From Halomonas litopenaei (GTDB taxonomy: Bacteria > Pseudomonadota > Gammaproteobacteria > Pseudomonadales > Halomonadaceae), in contig NZ_JAEKJT010000003.1 in the NCBI RefSeq assembly GCF_017303055.1, forward strand, positions 372,001-436,000: a stretch of 64,000 nucleotides of DNA. Direction: 5' to 3'. A model generated the notes under the pieces. The model saw only the letters and a program-made list of their open reading frames with translations. It ran no database searches and was not told the origin of the DNA. Positions 9,391-19,277 of this stretch are shown here, piece after piece (position 1 is the first letter of the stretch; the number at the start of each line of letters is the position of its first letter). Both the position numbers and the translations under genes were made by a program.

Positions 9391-10962
9391 TCAGGCCAAC
9401 ATCCGCGCCATGGCACGTTCGGCCAGGGCAGCGATGGTGCGTGATGGGTTCAGCCCCAGCGCGCGCGGCACGACGGCACCGTCGAGCACGTACAGCCGCG
9501 GATATCCGAATACCTCGCCGGCGTGGTCGACCACCCCGTCCCAACGGTTCTCGCCCATGGGGCAGCCTCCCAGGGGATGAGGCGTCACCAGGTAATCCAA
9601 CAGGCGCCAGCTGGGTGGCTCGATGGCGACGCCTCCGGTGAGCTCACTCAACTGCTTGTGTCGATCGCACAGGGCCTGAACCACCGAGCGTGACGCATCC
9701 ACGCGGTAATCCAGCGACAGCGCGGGCTCTCGCTCCAGCCAACGGCGCGAGAGCCGCAGCACGCCATCGGCAACATCCACGCCCTGGCCGAACCACGGCA
9801 TCAGGCAACGATCCGGGTCGTTGTGCTTGAGCGCTTCCGCCAACACCGCACGCCAGCCGCTTCGCAGCATGCCGGCGACAGAGGAATGGGCCAGCAGCCG
9901 CGACAGCGCATGGCCTATAAGGTCCGGGTAGCCGCCGTCCTCGACAAGGTAGCGCCGGCCCTGGTCGATACCGTCCAGAAAGTCGATGGCCGCACTGATG
10001 GTCGGGCCGCGACAGGGATCGATACGCCGATTCGGATACATCGCGGGCGTCAGGAAGTCGCCGTTGGCGCACCAGCGATGGCCCAACAGGGGCGACAGTT
10101 CCGGCAAGGTGCGGTACTGGTCGCGGGCCCGCAGCAAAAGCTCGGTGGAACCCAGCGAGCCCGCCGCCAGGATCACCCGTTCGGCCCGCTCGTGGCGGAT
10201 GGTTGGTGCGCCCTCGAGATGCTGAAAGGTGACCCGGTAGCCATCGCCCTCTGGCACCAGCGAGCGGACCAGGCTCAGCGGGCGAATATCGCAGCCAAGT
10301 TGCTCTGCCCTGGCCAGATAGTTGAGGTCCAGGGTATTGCGCGCTCCCACGGGACAGCCGATATCGCAGTAACCGCAGTGGATGCAGGTCCCCTGGGACT
10401 TGCCGTAGGCATTGAGGCTCTGCCGACTGTGCCGACGATGATGCGGCTCTTCCAGCCGGTAATGCCAGTCCGGGTCAAAGCGCACCGCCAAGGGCAGCGA
10501 GCGGAAGCGTTCAGGGTGCCCGCTGGCCTCCGCCGCCTGCTTCAGCAGCTTGTGGCGCTCGCTGACCTGAGCCGAGGGCACTTCACAGACCTCCAGCATT
10601 TGCCCGACGCGCTGCTGGTAGGGCGCAAGGTCACTGTAGCTGATCGCCTCAGGCCAGCCGCTGTCGAAGGCAAACGGCTGAGCAGGCACCGAGACATTGG
10701 CGTAGACCAGAGAGCCACCGCCGACCCCCGCTCCCTGAGCCACCGCCATGCGCGGAAAAAAGCGCAGGTCGAGCCAGCCATGGCGACCCCGCGGTTCTTC
10801 AACGTCGAAGCACCAGTCATCGTCAGGCCCCCGCGGGAAGTCCTCGCGCTCCCAACGCCGTCCTCGTTCCAGCACCAGCACCCGCTGGCCAGCCTCGGCC
10901 AGACGACAGGCCGCCACTGCGCCACCAAATCCGGAGCCCACCACAATCGCGTCGTAGCTCAT
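9391..10962 (-). CDS. GMC-family / cholesterol-oxidase-like FAD oxidoreductase
   Basis: A 523-residue flavoprotein. The N-terminal Rossmann motif VVGSGFGG (about residues 8-14) binds FAD, followed by VLVLERGRRW. The middle has a Cys-rich CIHCGYCDIGCPVGA. The C-terminal segment holds the typical HPLGGCPMGEN and NPSRTIAALAERA. This arrangement matches cholesterol-oxidase-like members of the GMC family. The ATG at 10962 was chosen because it overlaps the upstream stop (ATGA) and begins MSYDAIVVG; an earlier in-frame start at 11007 adds 15 unlikely residues. It probably oxidises an alcohol on a lipid or sterol-like molecule, but no substrate can be assigned. Confidence 0.82.
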   Translation of the reverse strand: MSYDAIVVGSGFGGAVAACRLAEAGQRVLVLERGRRWEREDFPRGPDDDWCFDVEEPRGRHGWLDLRFFPRMAVAQGAGVGGGSLVYANVSVPAQPFAFDSGWPEAISYSDLAPYQQRVGQMLEVCEVPSAQVSERHKLLKQAAEASGHPERFRSLPLAVRFDPDWHYRLEEPHHRRHSRQSLNAYGKSQGTCIHCGYCDIGCPVGARNTLDLNYLARAEQLGCDIRPLSLVRSLVPEGDGYRVTFQHLEGAPTIRHERAERVILAAGSLGSTELLLRARDQYRTLPELSPLLGHRWCANGDFLTPAMYPNRRIDPCRGPTISAAIDFLDGIDQGRRYLVEDGGYPDLIGHALSRLLAHSSVAGMLRSGWRAVLAEALKHNDPDRCLMPWFGQGVDVADGVLRLSRRWLEREPALSLDYRVDASRSVVQALCDRHKQLSELTGGVAIEPPSWRLLDYLVTPHPLGGCPMGENRWDGVVDHAGEVFGYPRLYVLDGAVVPRALGLNPSRTIAALAERAMARMLA

Positions 10963-11576
10963 GCGTCGGACTCCCGGCGGATCACCCAGGGGGCATACAG
11001 GTGCCACAGTTCACCGAAGAAGAAGCGACCAAAGTCCGCGACCGTCGCCAGGCCCCCCCGACCGCTGGGCGTCAATGTCCCGAGCATGGCCATCAGCTCC
11101 GCTACCCCCAGGTGGAGTACCCCCGCCCCTATGATGTCGGCGGTGTCGCTGACACCTTCATGCAAGGTGGTATACAGCGTCGTGGTGTCTCTCCACAGAT
11201 CGGGCCCAGGATCATCGTGTACGCGCTTGACGCCATGCAGAAAGAGTCGCCTGTGGCCGTATTCCAGCAACGCATCGTAGACCATCTGACGCCCGGCTCC
11301 GGGCCCCTGGGAAAACAGCTGAAAATCGCCTTCCAGAATGACCAGTCCCAGCCCCAGGGGGGCAAAGTCGACCACGCCACCCAGCTTGCCATGGTGATGC
11401 TCGTCGGCCAGAAAGGCATTCATGTCGTCGATCTGGATCTTGGCGTGCAGCGCAAGCTCGGTGCCTTCGCGATGTCCCAACCGCTCACCGCGCTCGGGCA
11501 TCTGGCTATCCAGCGAGAAGTGGCCGGACATGGTCTCCTCGAAGGTCAAGCCTGGCGCCATGGTGATTCTGTTCAC
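10959..11576 (-). CDS. Small domain protein associated with cholesterol-oxidase-like enzymes
   Basis: A 205-residue protein with no signal peptide or clear membrane segment. The central segment reads RVHDDPGPDLWRDTTTLYTTL. From memory of the family, similar sequence occurs as an extra domain in long cholesterol-oxidase-like flavoproteins of actinobacteria; here it is a separate gene. A GTG start at 11576 is chosen because AGGGAGGT lies 4 bases before it; the longer ATG at 11627 and the shorter one at 11561 lack such a site. The stop overlaps the flavoprotein start by 4 bases, implying translational coupling and joint function. Confidence 0.65.
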   Translation of the reverse strand: MNRITMAPGLTFEETMSGHFSLDSQMPERGERLGHREGTELALHAKIQIDDMNAFLADEHHHGKLGGVVDFAPLGLGLVILEGDFQLFSQGPGAGRQMVYDALLEYGHRRLFLHGVKRVHDDPGPDLWRDTTTLYTTLHEGVSDTADIIGAGVLHLGVAELMAMLGTLTPSGRGGLATVADFGRFFFGELWHLYAPWVIRRESDA

Positions 11577-11637
11577 ACGCACCTCCCTGCCACGATGGTT
11601 GCTCCCCTGGCTCGCCTCAACTGCCAACGGTCATCGG

Positions 11638-13374
11638 CTACCAGGGACTCAGCTCGAGGTCGTTATAGGCCACGGTCTGGCCATTCGGTCCCGCTACCTT
11701 TACCTCGTGACCGTCCCTGTCCAGCACCCTCACCCTCAGCCGATGGCGCTGGCGATCCACCTCGAGGCGGCAGAAGTTCTCCTGCTGATAGAAGCCGTAT
11801 GCCCGGTAGTGCAGGGTCATGGCACCGTCGAACAGCGGGAAGCCATCGCGCTGTCCCGCCACCCGAGAGTCGTGCACGAAGCCGTTGGGGTCTCCATCGG
11901 CCCAGAAGAACGGCCAGTACAGGGCCGAGGAGGTAATGTCGTAGAGCCGCTGACCGCCGCCGCCTCCCTCTTCTTCAACATGCATCTCAGCAATATTGGC
12001 GCAATGAACGTCGCCGCTGAGAAAGATCACGTTGTCGATACCGGCGGTGACGATGTGCTCGATCAAGGCCTTGCGGGTCGTTGGAAAACCGGACCAGCTG
12101 TCGCTGTCGGCTCGGCGTGACAGGTTGGTGCGCGCCAGGTCCACCGCCGCCTGGTCGTCGTGGCCATCTAGGCTGGGGTCCAGTCGCTCGTCCAACGGGC
12201 TGGGGGCAAACACCGTGGAGGTCACGATGAACTTGGGGACCGCTCCCCACCGCGCCTGCTGGTCGCTCAGCCATTGCAGCAACAGATCCAGCTGAGAGGG
12301 GTGCAGGGGGTCGATACTGGGCCGCCCCAGCAGGTGATTGTCCATCACCCGCCCCTCGCGCCCGTAGGTGCGATGGGTGCGGGTATCGCAGACGAAGAAG
12401 GGATAACCGCCGCAGTCGAAGTGATAGTGCAGATGGCGACCGAAGCTGCGTGGCCCGTGGGACCACTGGTAGCTCATGTAAGCACCGATGGCGACGTTGA
12501 ACAGCTCGCGCTTGGCGCTCAGCCGATCGCGATGCCAGTTGTCCTCGATCTCGTGGTCGTCGAGGATCATGTACACCGGGGCCTGGCGCAGGAAACGCCG
12601 CGCCAGCGGCGAGCCAAAGGCCGTGCGATAGCGCTCCTGGAACTCCGCGAAGGTATCGGCCCGACCGATCGGCAGGTAGCGACTGTACTGGTCGGCGTAG
12701 ATCTGGTCACCGACCAGCAGGCTGAAGCGCGCTGCCGCTCGGCTGCCTCGAGGGCGCAGGTGCTGCTGCATGGGACCGAAGATGCGGTCCGACTCCTTGG
12801 TCTTCCATAGCGTGCCAGGATAGCGACAGGACCCCAACAGAAAGGCCAGACGGGCTGACGGCTGCGCCGGAAAGGTCGTGAACTCCGCCTCGCAGTGAGC
12901 GCCCTCCAGGCTGGCCAGCAGTTTGGACATGCCACCGATATCCGGCAGCCGCGCCACGATCTCGCTATCGCTGAGACTCTCGACGTCTGGGGTGGTGTCA
13001 TCCAGGGTCAGGGTGGCGACACGCACCCGGTAGCGGGTGTCCGGCGCCAGGGGCACCACGCCATCTGGCTGCCCCAACGGAGCGACACCGTCCTTTGCGC
13101 CAAGGCCCTGCTCGGCACCCAGCTCGAAGGTGCCGGTGCGGTCAAATTCACGATGCAGGCGGAAGTAGAAAGCATGCGCCCGGGGTGGGCTGCCTGCCAG
13201 CCGACACGGCATCCCGTTGTCTTCCACCACGGCTACCAGCCCCACGGTTCTCAGCGAGGCGCTAAGATCGACTCCGTCATCGCTGGGGGCGATGCCACGC
13301 ACCCACAGCCGGCAACTATGGGCGGTGGTATGTCCGACGATAGGCCCGATATCGGGCGAGCGCAGTCCCGACAT
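11638..13374 (-). CDS. PhoD-like metallophosphoesterase
   Basis: A 578-residue protein of the PhoD-like (alkaline phosphatase D) family. A beta-rich N-terminal domain precedes the catalytic part, which shows LLGSCRYP (about residue 180), GDQIYAD (about 222-228), DDHEIEDNW (about 272-280) and FLSGDVHCANI near residue 480, the usual metal ligands. No Tat or Sec signal is evident, unlike exported PhoD, so a cytoplasmic location is likely. The start at 13374 has GCAGGAGG 4-5 bases upstream; an in-frame start at 13449 would read through repeat-like DNA. It is the first gene of the four-gene operon with the flavoprotein and hydrolase. Confidence 0.8.
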   Translation of the reverse strand: MSGLRSPDIGPIVGHTTAHSCRLWVRGIAPSDDGVDLSASLRTVGLVAVVEDNGMPCRLAGSPPRAHAFYFRLHREFDRTGTFELGAEQGLGAKDGVAPLGQPDGVVPLAPDTRYRVRVATLTLDDTTPDVESLSDSEIVARLPDIGGMSKLLASLEGAHCEAEFTTFPAQPSARLAFLLGSCRYPGTLWKTKESDRIFGPMQQHLRPRGSRAAARFSLLVGDQIYADQYSRYLPIGRADTFAEFQERYRTAFGSPLARRFLRQAPVYMILDDHEIEDNWHRDRLSAKRELFNVAIGAYMSYQWSHGPRSFGRHLHYHFDCGGYPFFVCDTRTHRTYGREGRVMDNHLLGRPSIDPLHPSQLDLLLQWLSDQQARWGAVPKFIVTSTVFAPSPLDERLDPSLDGHDDQAAVDLARTNLSRRADSDSWSGFPTTRKALIEHIVTAGIDNVIFLSGDVHCANIAEMHVEEEGGGGGQRLYDITSSALYWPFFWADGDPNGFVHDSRVAGQRDGFPLFDGAMTLHYRAYGFYQQENFCRLEVDRQRHRLRVRVLDRDGHEVKVAGPNGQTVAYNDLELSPW

Positions 13375-13711
13375 GGGGCCTCCTGCGTCACGATGTCTCG
13401 TCCCTGTGTGTCCAGTCCCTGTGTCCGCGTCACGATGTGTCCAGCTCACTGTATCTAGGTCAGTGTGTCTGCATCACGACGTCGCCTGCGCGGTGCGGCT
13501 CGCTACGGCTCCCACCTCCGCCATCGCTCAACGTTGTGCAAACGCTGCTATCACACACTGAGAGTAAAGATAGTTCGCCTTTGGTGAAGCGGCGACCTGG
13601 CCTCTGCTACCCTGTGGCTTCACTGCTGCCATGCCTGTTCCGACTGCCTGTCTTCTGGTGGAGTCGTTGTGACTGGCCTGGTTCACGCCCCACCCTTCAG
13701 GAATTGCCGTC
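13375..13711. other. Non-coding gap between the PhoD-like gene and xseA, with short direct repeats
   Basis: This 337-base divergent region carries no supportable gene. GCGTCACGATGT occurs at 13385-13396 and 13427-13438 (period 42), and TCCCTGTGT at 13401-13409 and 13416-13424 (period 15). The promoters of both flanking genes should lie here but I could not place them with confidence. AGGAA at 13699-13703 is the xseA ribosome binding site. Confidence 0.5.
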
Positions 13712-15103
13712 ATGTTGGATCCTTCGGACGACCCCCAGCACGTGCTATCGGTCAGCGATCTCAACCTGCGCGCGCGGCAGGCACTGGAAGCGGATCTTGG
13801 CGAACAGTGGATCGAAGGCGAGCTGTCTGGGGTCTCCAGGCCGGCCTCGGGCCATCTTTACTTCACCCTCAAGGACGAGCGCGCCCAGGTAAAAGCCGTG
13901 CTGTTCCGCACTCGGGCGCGATTCGTCTCTACGCCCATGCGCGACGGTGACCTGGTTCGAGTACGCGCCAGGGTGTCGTTGTTCGAGCCAAGAGGGGACT
14001 ATCAGCTAATCGTGGAGGCGGTCCAGGCCGCGGGCGCTGGGGCGCTTCTGGCGGCACTCGAGGCGCTCAAGACCCGCCTGGCCAACGAGGGCGTCTTCAC
14101 CAACGCACGCCCCCTCGCCTACCCTCCCCGCCATGTGCTGGTGCTGTCGTCGGCCACGGGAGCCGCCCTGCGCGACGTGCTGGCGGTGCTGAGCAAACGC
14201 TGGCCGCTGACCACGGTGACGTTGATTGCCGTGCCGGTGCAAGGCGCCGAGGCGGCACCGGCGATCATTGCCGCCCTTGGCCTGCTCAATCGCCAGCCAG
14301 CACTCGATCCCGCACAAGACGTGGTACTGATCACCCGTGGTGGCGGCAGCCTGGAGGACCTGTGGGCCTTCAATGACGAACATCTGGCCAGAGCCATTCA
14401 TCATTCCCGTCTGCCGGTGATGTCAGCGGTAGGTCATGAAACCGACCAGAGCCTGTCCGATCTGGCGGCGGATGCCAGTGCGCCGACGCCCTCAGCCGCG
14501 GCCGAGCGGCTGGTGCCATCGAAACAGGAGCTGGTCAGCCAGCTCGGGCAACTCGAAGGGAGACTCAAGGGCGCCCAGTTACGCCACTTGCAGCGGGAAG
14601 GACAGCGGCTGGATCACCTGCGGGCGCGGCTACGCCATCCCGGGGAGGCCATCGTGCGCCAGCGCCAGACACTCGACCAGCTGCGCTCACGCATGGCGCG
14701 GGCCATGGCCGGGAGGATGAACGGCGAGCAGCAACGATACCTCGATCTGACCCGGCGCCTGGCGCTACGCTCTCCACAACGGGCTGTGGCGGAGCATCAC
14801 AAACAGCTGACCGATCTGAGGCGACGGCTTGTGGCTGCCCAGTACCAGCAGCTGACGCGACAGCGCCAGCGACTGAGCGCCACTGTGCGCGAGCTGCAGG
14901 CTGTCAGTCCACTGGCCGTGCTGGCCCGTGGCTACAGCATCCTGACCAATCCACGGGGTGAGGCGCTGACCCAGGCGAGCCAGACGCACCCAGGGGAGCA
15001 CCTGCAGGCTCGCCTGCAGGAGGGGGTCCTGCATCTCGAGGTGATCGATACCGCCCCGGCCAGCGAGCGCTCCCCCACCGTCATCGATCCTGGCGGCTCC
15101 TGA
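13712..15103 (+). CDS. xseA: Exodeoxyribonuclease VII large subunit
   Basis: A 463-residue catalytic subunit of ExoVII, which degrades single-stranded DNA from both ends. The N-terminal OB fold shows WIEGELSGVSRPASGHLYFTLKD (about 31-53). The central catalytic region contains the characteristic RGGGSLEDLWAFNDE and AVGHETDQSLSDLAADASAPTP. It is followed by a long coiled-coil that binds XseB, and ends with the conserved LARGYSIL. Length is near the usual 450-460. It is transcribed alone; the small subunit gene xseB is not in the window. Confidence 0.96.
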   Translation: MLDPSDDPQHVLSVSDLNLRARQALEADLGEQWIEGELSGVSRPASGHLYFTLKDERAQVKAVLFRTRARFVSTPMRDGDLVRVRARVSLFEPRGDYQLIVEAVQAAGAGALLAALEALKTRLANEGVFTNARPLAYPPRHVLVLSSATGAALRDVLAVLSKRWPLTTVTLIAVPVQGAEAAPAIIAALGLLNRQPALDPAQDVVLITRGGGSLEDLWAFNDEHLARAIHHSRLPVMSAVGHETDQSLSDLAADASAPTPSAAAERLVPSKQELVSQLGQLEGRLKGAQLRHLQREGQRLDHLRARLRHPGEAIVRQRQTLDQLRSRMARAMAGRMNGEQQRYLDLTRRLALRSPQRAVAEHHKQLTDLRRRLVAAQYQQLTRQRQRLSATVRELQAVSPLAVLARGYSILTNPRGEALTQASQTHPGEHLQARLQEGVLHLEVIDTAPASERSPTVIDPGGS

Positions 15104-15118
15104 CAAAGGGGACTGACA

Positions 15119-15164
15119 ACGGCTTCTGGCGACGGAGCCCGACTCACTGCGGAAGCCGTCGCCG
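15119..15164. terminator. Possible bidirectional hairpin between xseA and glrR
   Basis: Two alternative stems overlap: ACGGCTTC (15119-15126) with GAAGCCGT (15152-15159), and GGCGACGG (15128-15135) with CCGTCGCC (15157-15164). They fill most of the convergent gap. There is no clear T run, so the assignment is tentative. Confidence 0.35.
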
Positions 15165-15184
15165 GCTGGCGCTCCTACGCCAGG

Positions 15185-16570
<1,386 letters not shown>

Positions 16571-16589
16571 ATCGCCGTCTCCACAGGTT

Positions 16590-17177
16590 TCATTCCGTCT
16601 GTTGGCGCAGATTGATGTTCTGTTCGATTTTGGTCAGCGCGTCCAGCTTGTCGGCCAGCGCCTGATTCTCCTCACGCAGTCGCGATAGCTCGCCATGGCG
16701 ACGTCCGGCCCGCTGGCTGAGGGCACGGCGACCCTCCAGCTCGTTAAGCCAGTAGCGCATCAGCGGCTGCAATTCGCTGGGGGCCATGCTGAGGTCGGCC
16801 TTGTACAATTCGGAGGCCTGGTTCCACTGCGCCTCGCTGCCCCAGGCAAGCACCACGGCACGGCCAAGGCGTTGTTCCGGCGCGTGTCCCTCCAGCAGGG
16901 CCAGCATGGTATTGCGCCACTCGCGGTCTCCCCGCTGGGAGGCAAGCCCAAAGGCGACCCAGTCCGTCAGCATGCACTCTGACTCAGCGAAGGTGGGAAT
17001 ATCGGCATGGCATGCGCTCAGGTCGAGCGTTTCGACCTTGGGTGCGGTCACGCCACCAGGCTCGATAGGCAGGTACTCACAGCCGCTGAGTAGCGCCACC
17101 AGGGCGACAACAGCAGCGGGGCCGGCGGCGCGATATCGCGAGCGCCGGGGTGTCAGGGTCACACCCCTAGAGGTCAT
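16590..17177 (-). CDS. qseG: QseG-like lipoprotein of the GlrK/GlrR operon
   Basis: A 195-residue predicted lipoprotein with a hydrophobic signal and lipobox LSGC (Cys33). The N terminus is Arg-rich, and the C terminus forms a short charged coiled coil (about 155-195). Its start overlaps the glrK stop by 4 bases (ATGA), and it lies between kinase and regulator exactly as YfhG/QseG does in enteric bacteria, where an outer-membrane lipoprotein binds and modulates the kinase. Sequence similarity alone is weak, so the name rests mainly on position and topology. Confidence 0.7.
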   Translation of the reverse strand: MTSRGVTLTPRRSRYRAAGPAAVVALVALLSGCEYLPIEPGGVTAPKVETLDLSACHADIPTFAESECMLTDWVAFGLASQRGDREWRNTMLALLEGHAPEQRLGRAVVLAWGSEAQWNQASELYKADLSMAPSELQPLMRYWLNELEGRRALSQRAGRRHGELSRLREENQALADKLDALTKIEQNINLRQQTE

Positions 17178-18679
17178 AGCGTCAGGTTCCTTGCGTGCTG
17201 GCCCGTCAATGCGGGCCTTGTATCGTTATAGGGGTCGCTACCGCGACCCTGTGGCGGCGCCACGGGCAGACTCAGGCGAAAGCACACCGGCCAGTCTGGA
17301 TCGTCGACCAGTTCGAGCCGGCCATTTTGCAGCCGTGCGCAGTCTGCCGCCACCGACAGGCCAATCCCGGAGCCTTTGAGGGCGCCCTTGCGGCGAGCCC
17401 GGCCTTGATAGAAGGCCTCGAACAGATGCTCGCGATCCTGCTCTGCGATCGGATCGCCGGTATTGGCCACCTCAAGTTCCAGGCGGTCCTGGCGGGTCCG
17501 AGCACGAATAAGCAGCTTGCCGCCGTCTTCTCCATATGCCACCGCATTGGATACCAGGTTATCCAGCAGTCTGGCGGTGGCCTGGTGATCGGCGTTCCAC
17601 TGCAGCGGACCGGAAAACACCTCGACCTGCATGTCCTTCGATTGCAGGCTGAGCCTGTGCTTGGCCAGCACCTCTCGCGCCACGGTCGCCATGTCGATGC
17701 GCTCGATGGAGGCACTGCGGTGATGCTGCAGCAAATTATAGTCCAGCAGCTGCTCGATCAGCCGTTGAAGCTCGGCGCCACTGGCGTCGATCAACTCCAG
17801 CACTTCTCGCTGACGTGGGCTGAGCTCACCTGCCACCCCATCAGACAGCAGGGCAGAGCCCTCTCGCACACTGGCCAGCGGCGTCTTCAACTCGTGGGAC
17901 ATATGCCGCAGGAACTGCTGCTTCTGGGCTTCGAGCTCTTCAAGGCGGTGGGTCAGCCAGTCCAGACGCTCACCCAGGGCGACCAGCTCCGCGGGACCCT
18001 GAACGCGACCAGCGAGACGATCCTGATGACCACTGCCGATGCCGAGAATACGCCGCTCCAACTGACGCACCGGGCGAATGATCAGCCGCGTGAACAGCAG
18101 CATCAACAGCAGGCTGGATGACACCAGCGCCCCCGTCTGCCACCACAGCCGCTGCTGCACCTGCTCGGCCCTTTCGCGTATGGCATCCAGGCGCTGATCG
18201 ATGCGCAGGTTGGTGGCCTGGCGCATGCCTTCGACGTGTCGGGAAAAGGGGACAAAGGTGTCCAGCGAACCGATGAAGGCGTCCTGCTCCTTCTCGGGCA
18301 GGGTCGCCAGCTGATTCAACAGCCGTTCCAGTGCCAGGATGTCGGGATCCTCAGGCAGCAGCAGGCGCTGGCGCGCCAGCAACTGGCGGAATTCCGCCAC
18401 CCTCTCGGCGTAGATGTCGAGCAGACTCTCTTCCTGAACCACGGCGTACTGGCGCGCCCCACGCTCCATCTCCACCGCCAGGGAGCCCAGGGTGCGGGCA
18501 CGCCGTGTCTCCGACACCGCTTGACGAGCGCTGACTTCGGCAAGGCGCGACAATTCGGACAGCGCCTGACCTGCCTGGTACATCAGTACACCAAGCGGCA
18601 GCATCACCACCACAAAGGCCAGCAATACCAGTTGCAACAACGAACGGGGGCGCCAACGGCGCGTAGCGGCAGTGGTCAT
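17174..18679 (-). CDS. glrK: Sensor histidine kinase GlrK
   Basis: A 501-residue membrane kinase. TM1 is at about residues 13-35, an alpha-helical periplasmic domain spans about 40-175, and TM2 is at about 180-200, followed by HAMP. His262 lies in LRHMSHELKTPLASVREG, and G2 is KGSGIGLSVA. The periplasmic domain is long and helical, as in GlrK/QseE. The ATG at 18679 begins MTTAATRRW; in-frame ATGs at 18718 and 18730 are possible but add non-hydrophobic residues. It heads the glrK-qseG-glrR operon. An intrinsic terminator 110 bases upstream separates it from the candidate small RNA. Confidence 0.9.
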   Translation of the reverse strand: MTTAATRRWRPRSLLQLVLLAFVVVMLPLGVLMYQAGQALSELSRLAEVSARQAVSETRRARTLGSLAVEMERGARQYAVVQEESLLDIYAERVAEFRQLLARQRLLLPEDPDILALERLLNQLATLPEKEQDAFIGSLDTFVPFSRHVEGMRQATNLRIDQRLDAIRERAEQVQQRLWWQTGALVSSSLLLMLLFTRLIIRPVRQLERRILGIGSGHQDRLAGRVQGPAELVALGERLDWLTHRLEELEAQKQQFLRHMSHELKTPLASVREGSALLSDGVAGELSPRQREVLELIDASGAELQRLIEQLLDYNLLQHHRSASIERIDMATVAREVLAKHRLSLQSKDMQVEVFSGPLQWNADHQATARLLDNLVSNAVAYGEDGGKLLIRARTRQDRLELEVANTGDPIAEQDREHLFEAFYQGRARRKGALKGSGIGLSVAADCARLQNGRLELVDDPDWPVCFRLSLPVAPPQGRGSDPYNDTRPALTGQHARNLTL

Positions 18680-18789
18680 GACCAGAGTTCTGTGAAGGAA
18701 GGTGAATGAAGCGTCCATCAATCCATCCAGAAGGATACCAGAGTTAGGCCACTCGCCCCGCGTCAACCTCTCATTCGGCATCGCTTGCG

Positions 18790-18817
18790 AAAAAAAAGGG
18801 GCCGGCTGAGCCGGCCC
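18790..18817 (-). terminator. Strong intrinsic terminator of the candidate small RNA
   Basis: On the minus strand GGGCCGGC-TCA-GCCGGCCC (18799-18806 and 18810-18817 on the plus strand) is followed by a run of eight T (18790-18797). No protein gene ends here, so the transcript it terminates should be non-coding. Confidence 0.85.
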
Positions 18818-19229
18818 GAATACGCAGGGAACTGAAGGGTCGAAAAACAGATCAATCGATGGCCTGGTCCGCCCATTGAACGGTTTTCCGTTGGCCCGAA
18901 GGCCCGAAGCCAGAACACCGCCGTCGTCACCAGGGACCTGACGGTGTTCAGCGGATGGTCTCCCATCCCGCCTCGTTCTGGCCCCGTCGCCGCAGCGCCG
19001 GAGCAACATACTCCCCCGAAGGGGTCGGCATCCTTGCCAGAGCATCCTTGCTCTTCACGATACCTGTCCATGCCAACAAGGCCGGTACCGTCTCATCGCA
19101 ACCTTGTGTTTCACATAGCGTGTCGCACATCACGCGGAGCAGACGCAGAGATCGACATAGACGCACAGGGCAGTGATTCTGTGCCAACCTCGGAGAATTA
19201 GACGGCTATCCGGCTAGTCCTCCCCGCTC
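18790..19229 (-). ncRNA. Candidate sigma-54-driven structured small RNA upstream of glrK
   Basis: About 440 bases lie between a sigma-54 promoter (19241-19256) and an intrinsic terminator. Hairpins visible on the minus strand are: AGAGCA-AGGA-TGCTCT (19039-19054), GGCA-AGGA-TGCC (19027-19038), CCCC-TTCG-GGGG (19013-19024), GGATGG-GAGA-CCATCC (18953-18968), a GAACACCG/CGGTGTTC stem-loop (18913-18949), GGCC-TTCG-GGCC (18893-18904) and AACGG-AAAA-CCGTT (18879-18892). UUCG and GNRA loops are typical of folded RNA. The two AGGA loops resemble CsrA/RsmA targets, and about ten GGA triplets occur in all. In E. coli the sRNA glmY lies at this position; I see no sequence match to it. A 60-79 codon frame inside (18948-19187) is judged unlikely to be translated. 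Confidence 0.55.
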
Positions 19230-19240
19230 GTTAAATACAT

Positions 19241-19256
19241 AGCGAAAGCTGTGCCA
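19241..19256 (-). promoter_or_regulatory. Sigma-54 promoter
   Basis: The minus strand reads TGGCACAGCTTTCGCT. This matches TGGCAC-N5-TTGCW at all but one of the key bases, with the invariant GG and GC at the correct 10-base separation. A run of seven T lies just upstream. Transcription would start near 19229-19230. Confidence 0.7.
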
Positions 19257-19277
19257 AAAAAACATAAAAGCCATTAA

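Noticed and set aside
19170..19186. Second TGGCAC on the minus strand as a sigma-54 promoter
   Set aside because: The GG to GC spacing is two bases too long.
18948..19187. 79-codon minus-strand frame in the glrK upstream region
   Set aside because: Its latter half looks mildly protein-like, but it has no convincing ribosome binding site, and it overlaps four of the hairpins listed for the RNA. I favour a non-coding RNA, without certainty.
18790..19229. Naming the candidate small RNA glmY, RNase P RNA, 6S, SRP or tmRNA
   Set aside because: None of the conserved sequence signatures of these RNAs is visible; only the position and sigma-54 control resemble glmY.
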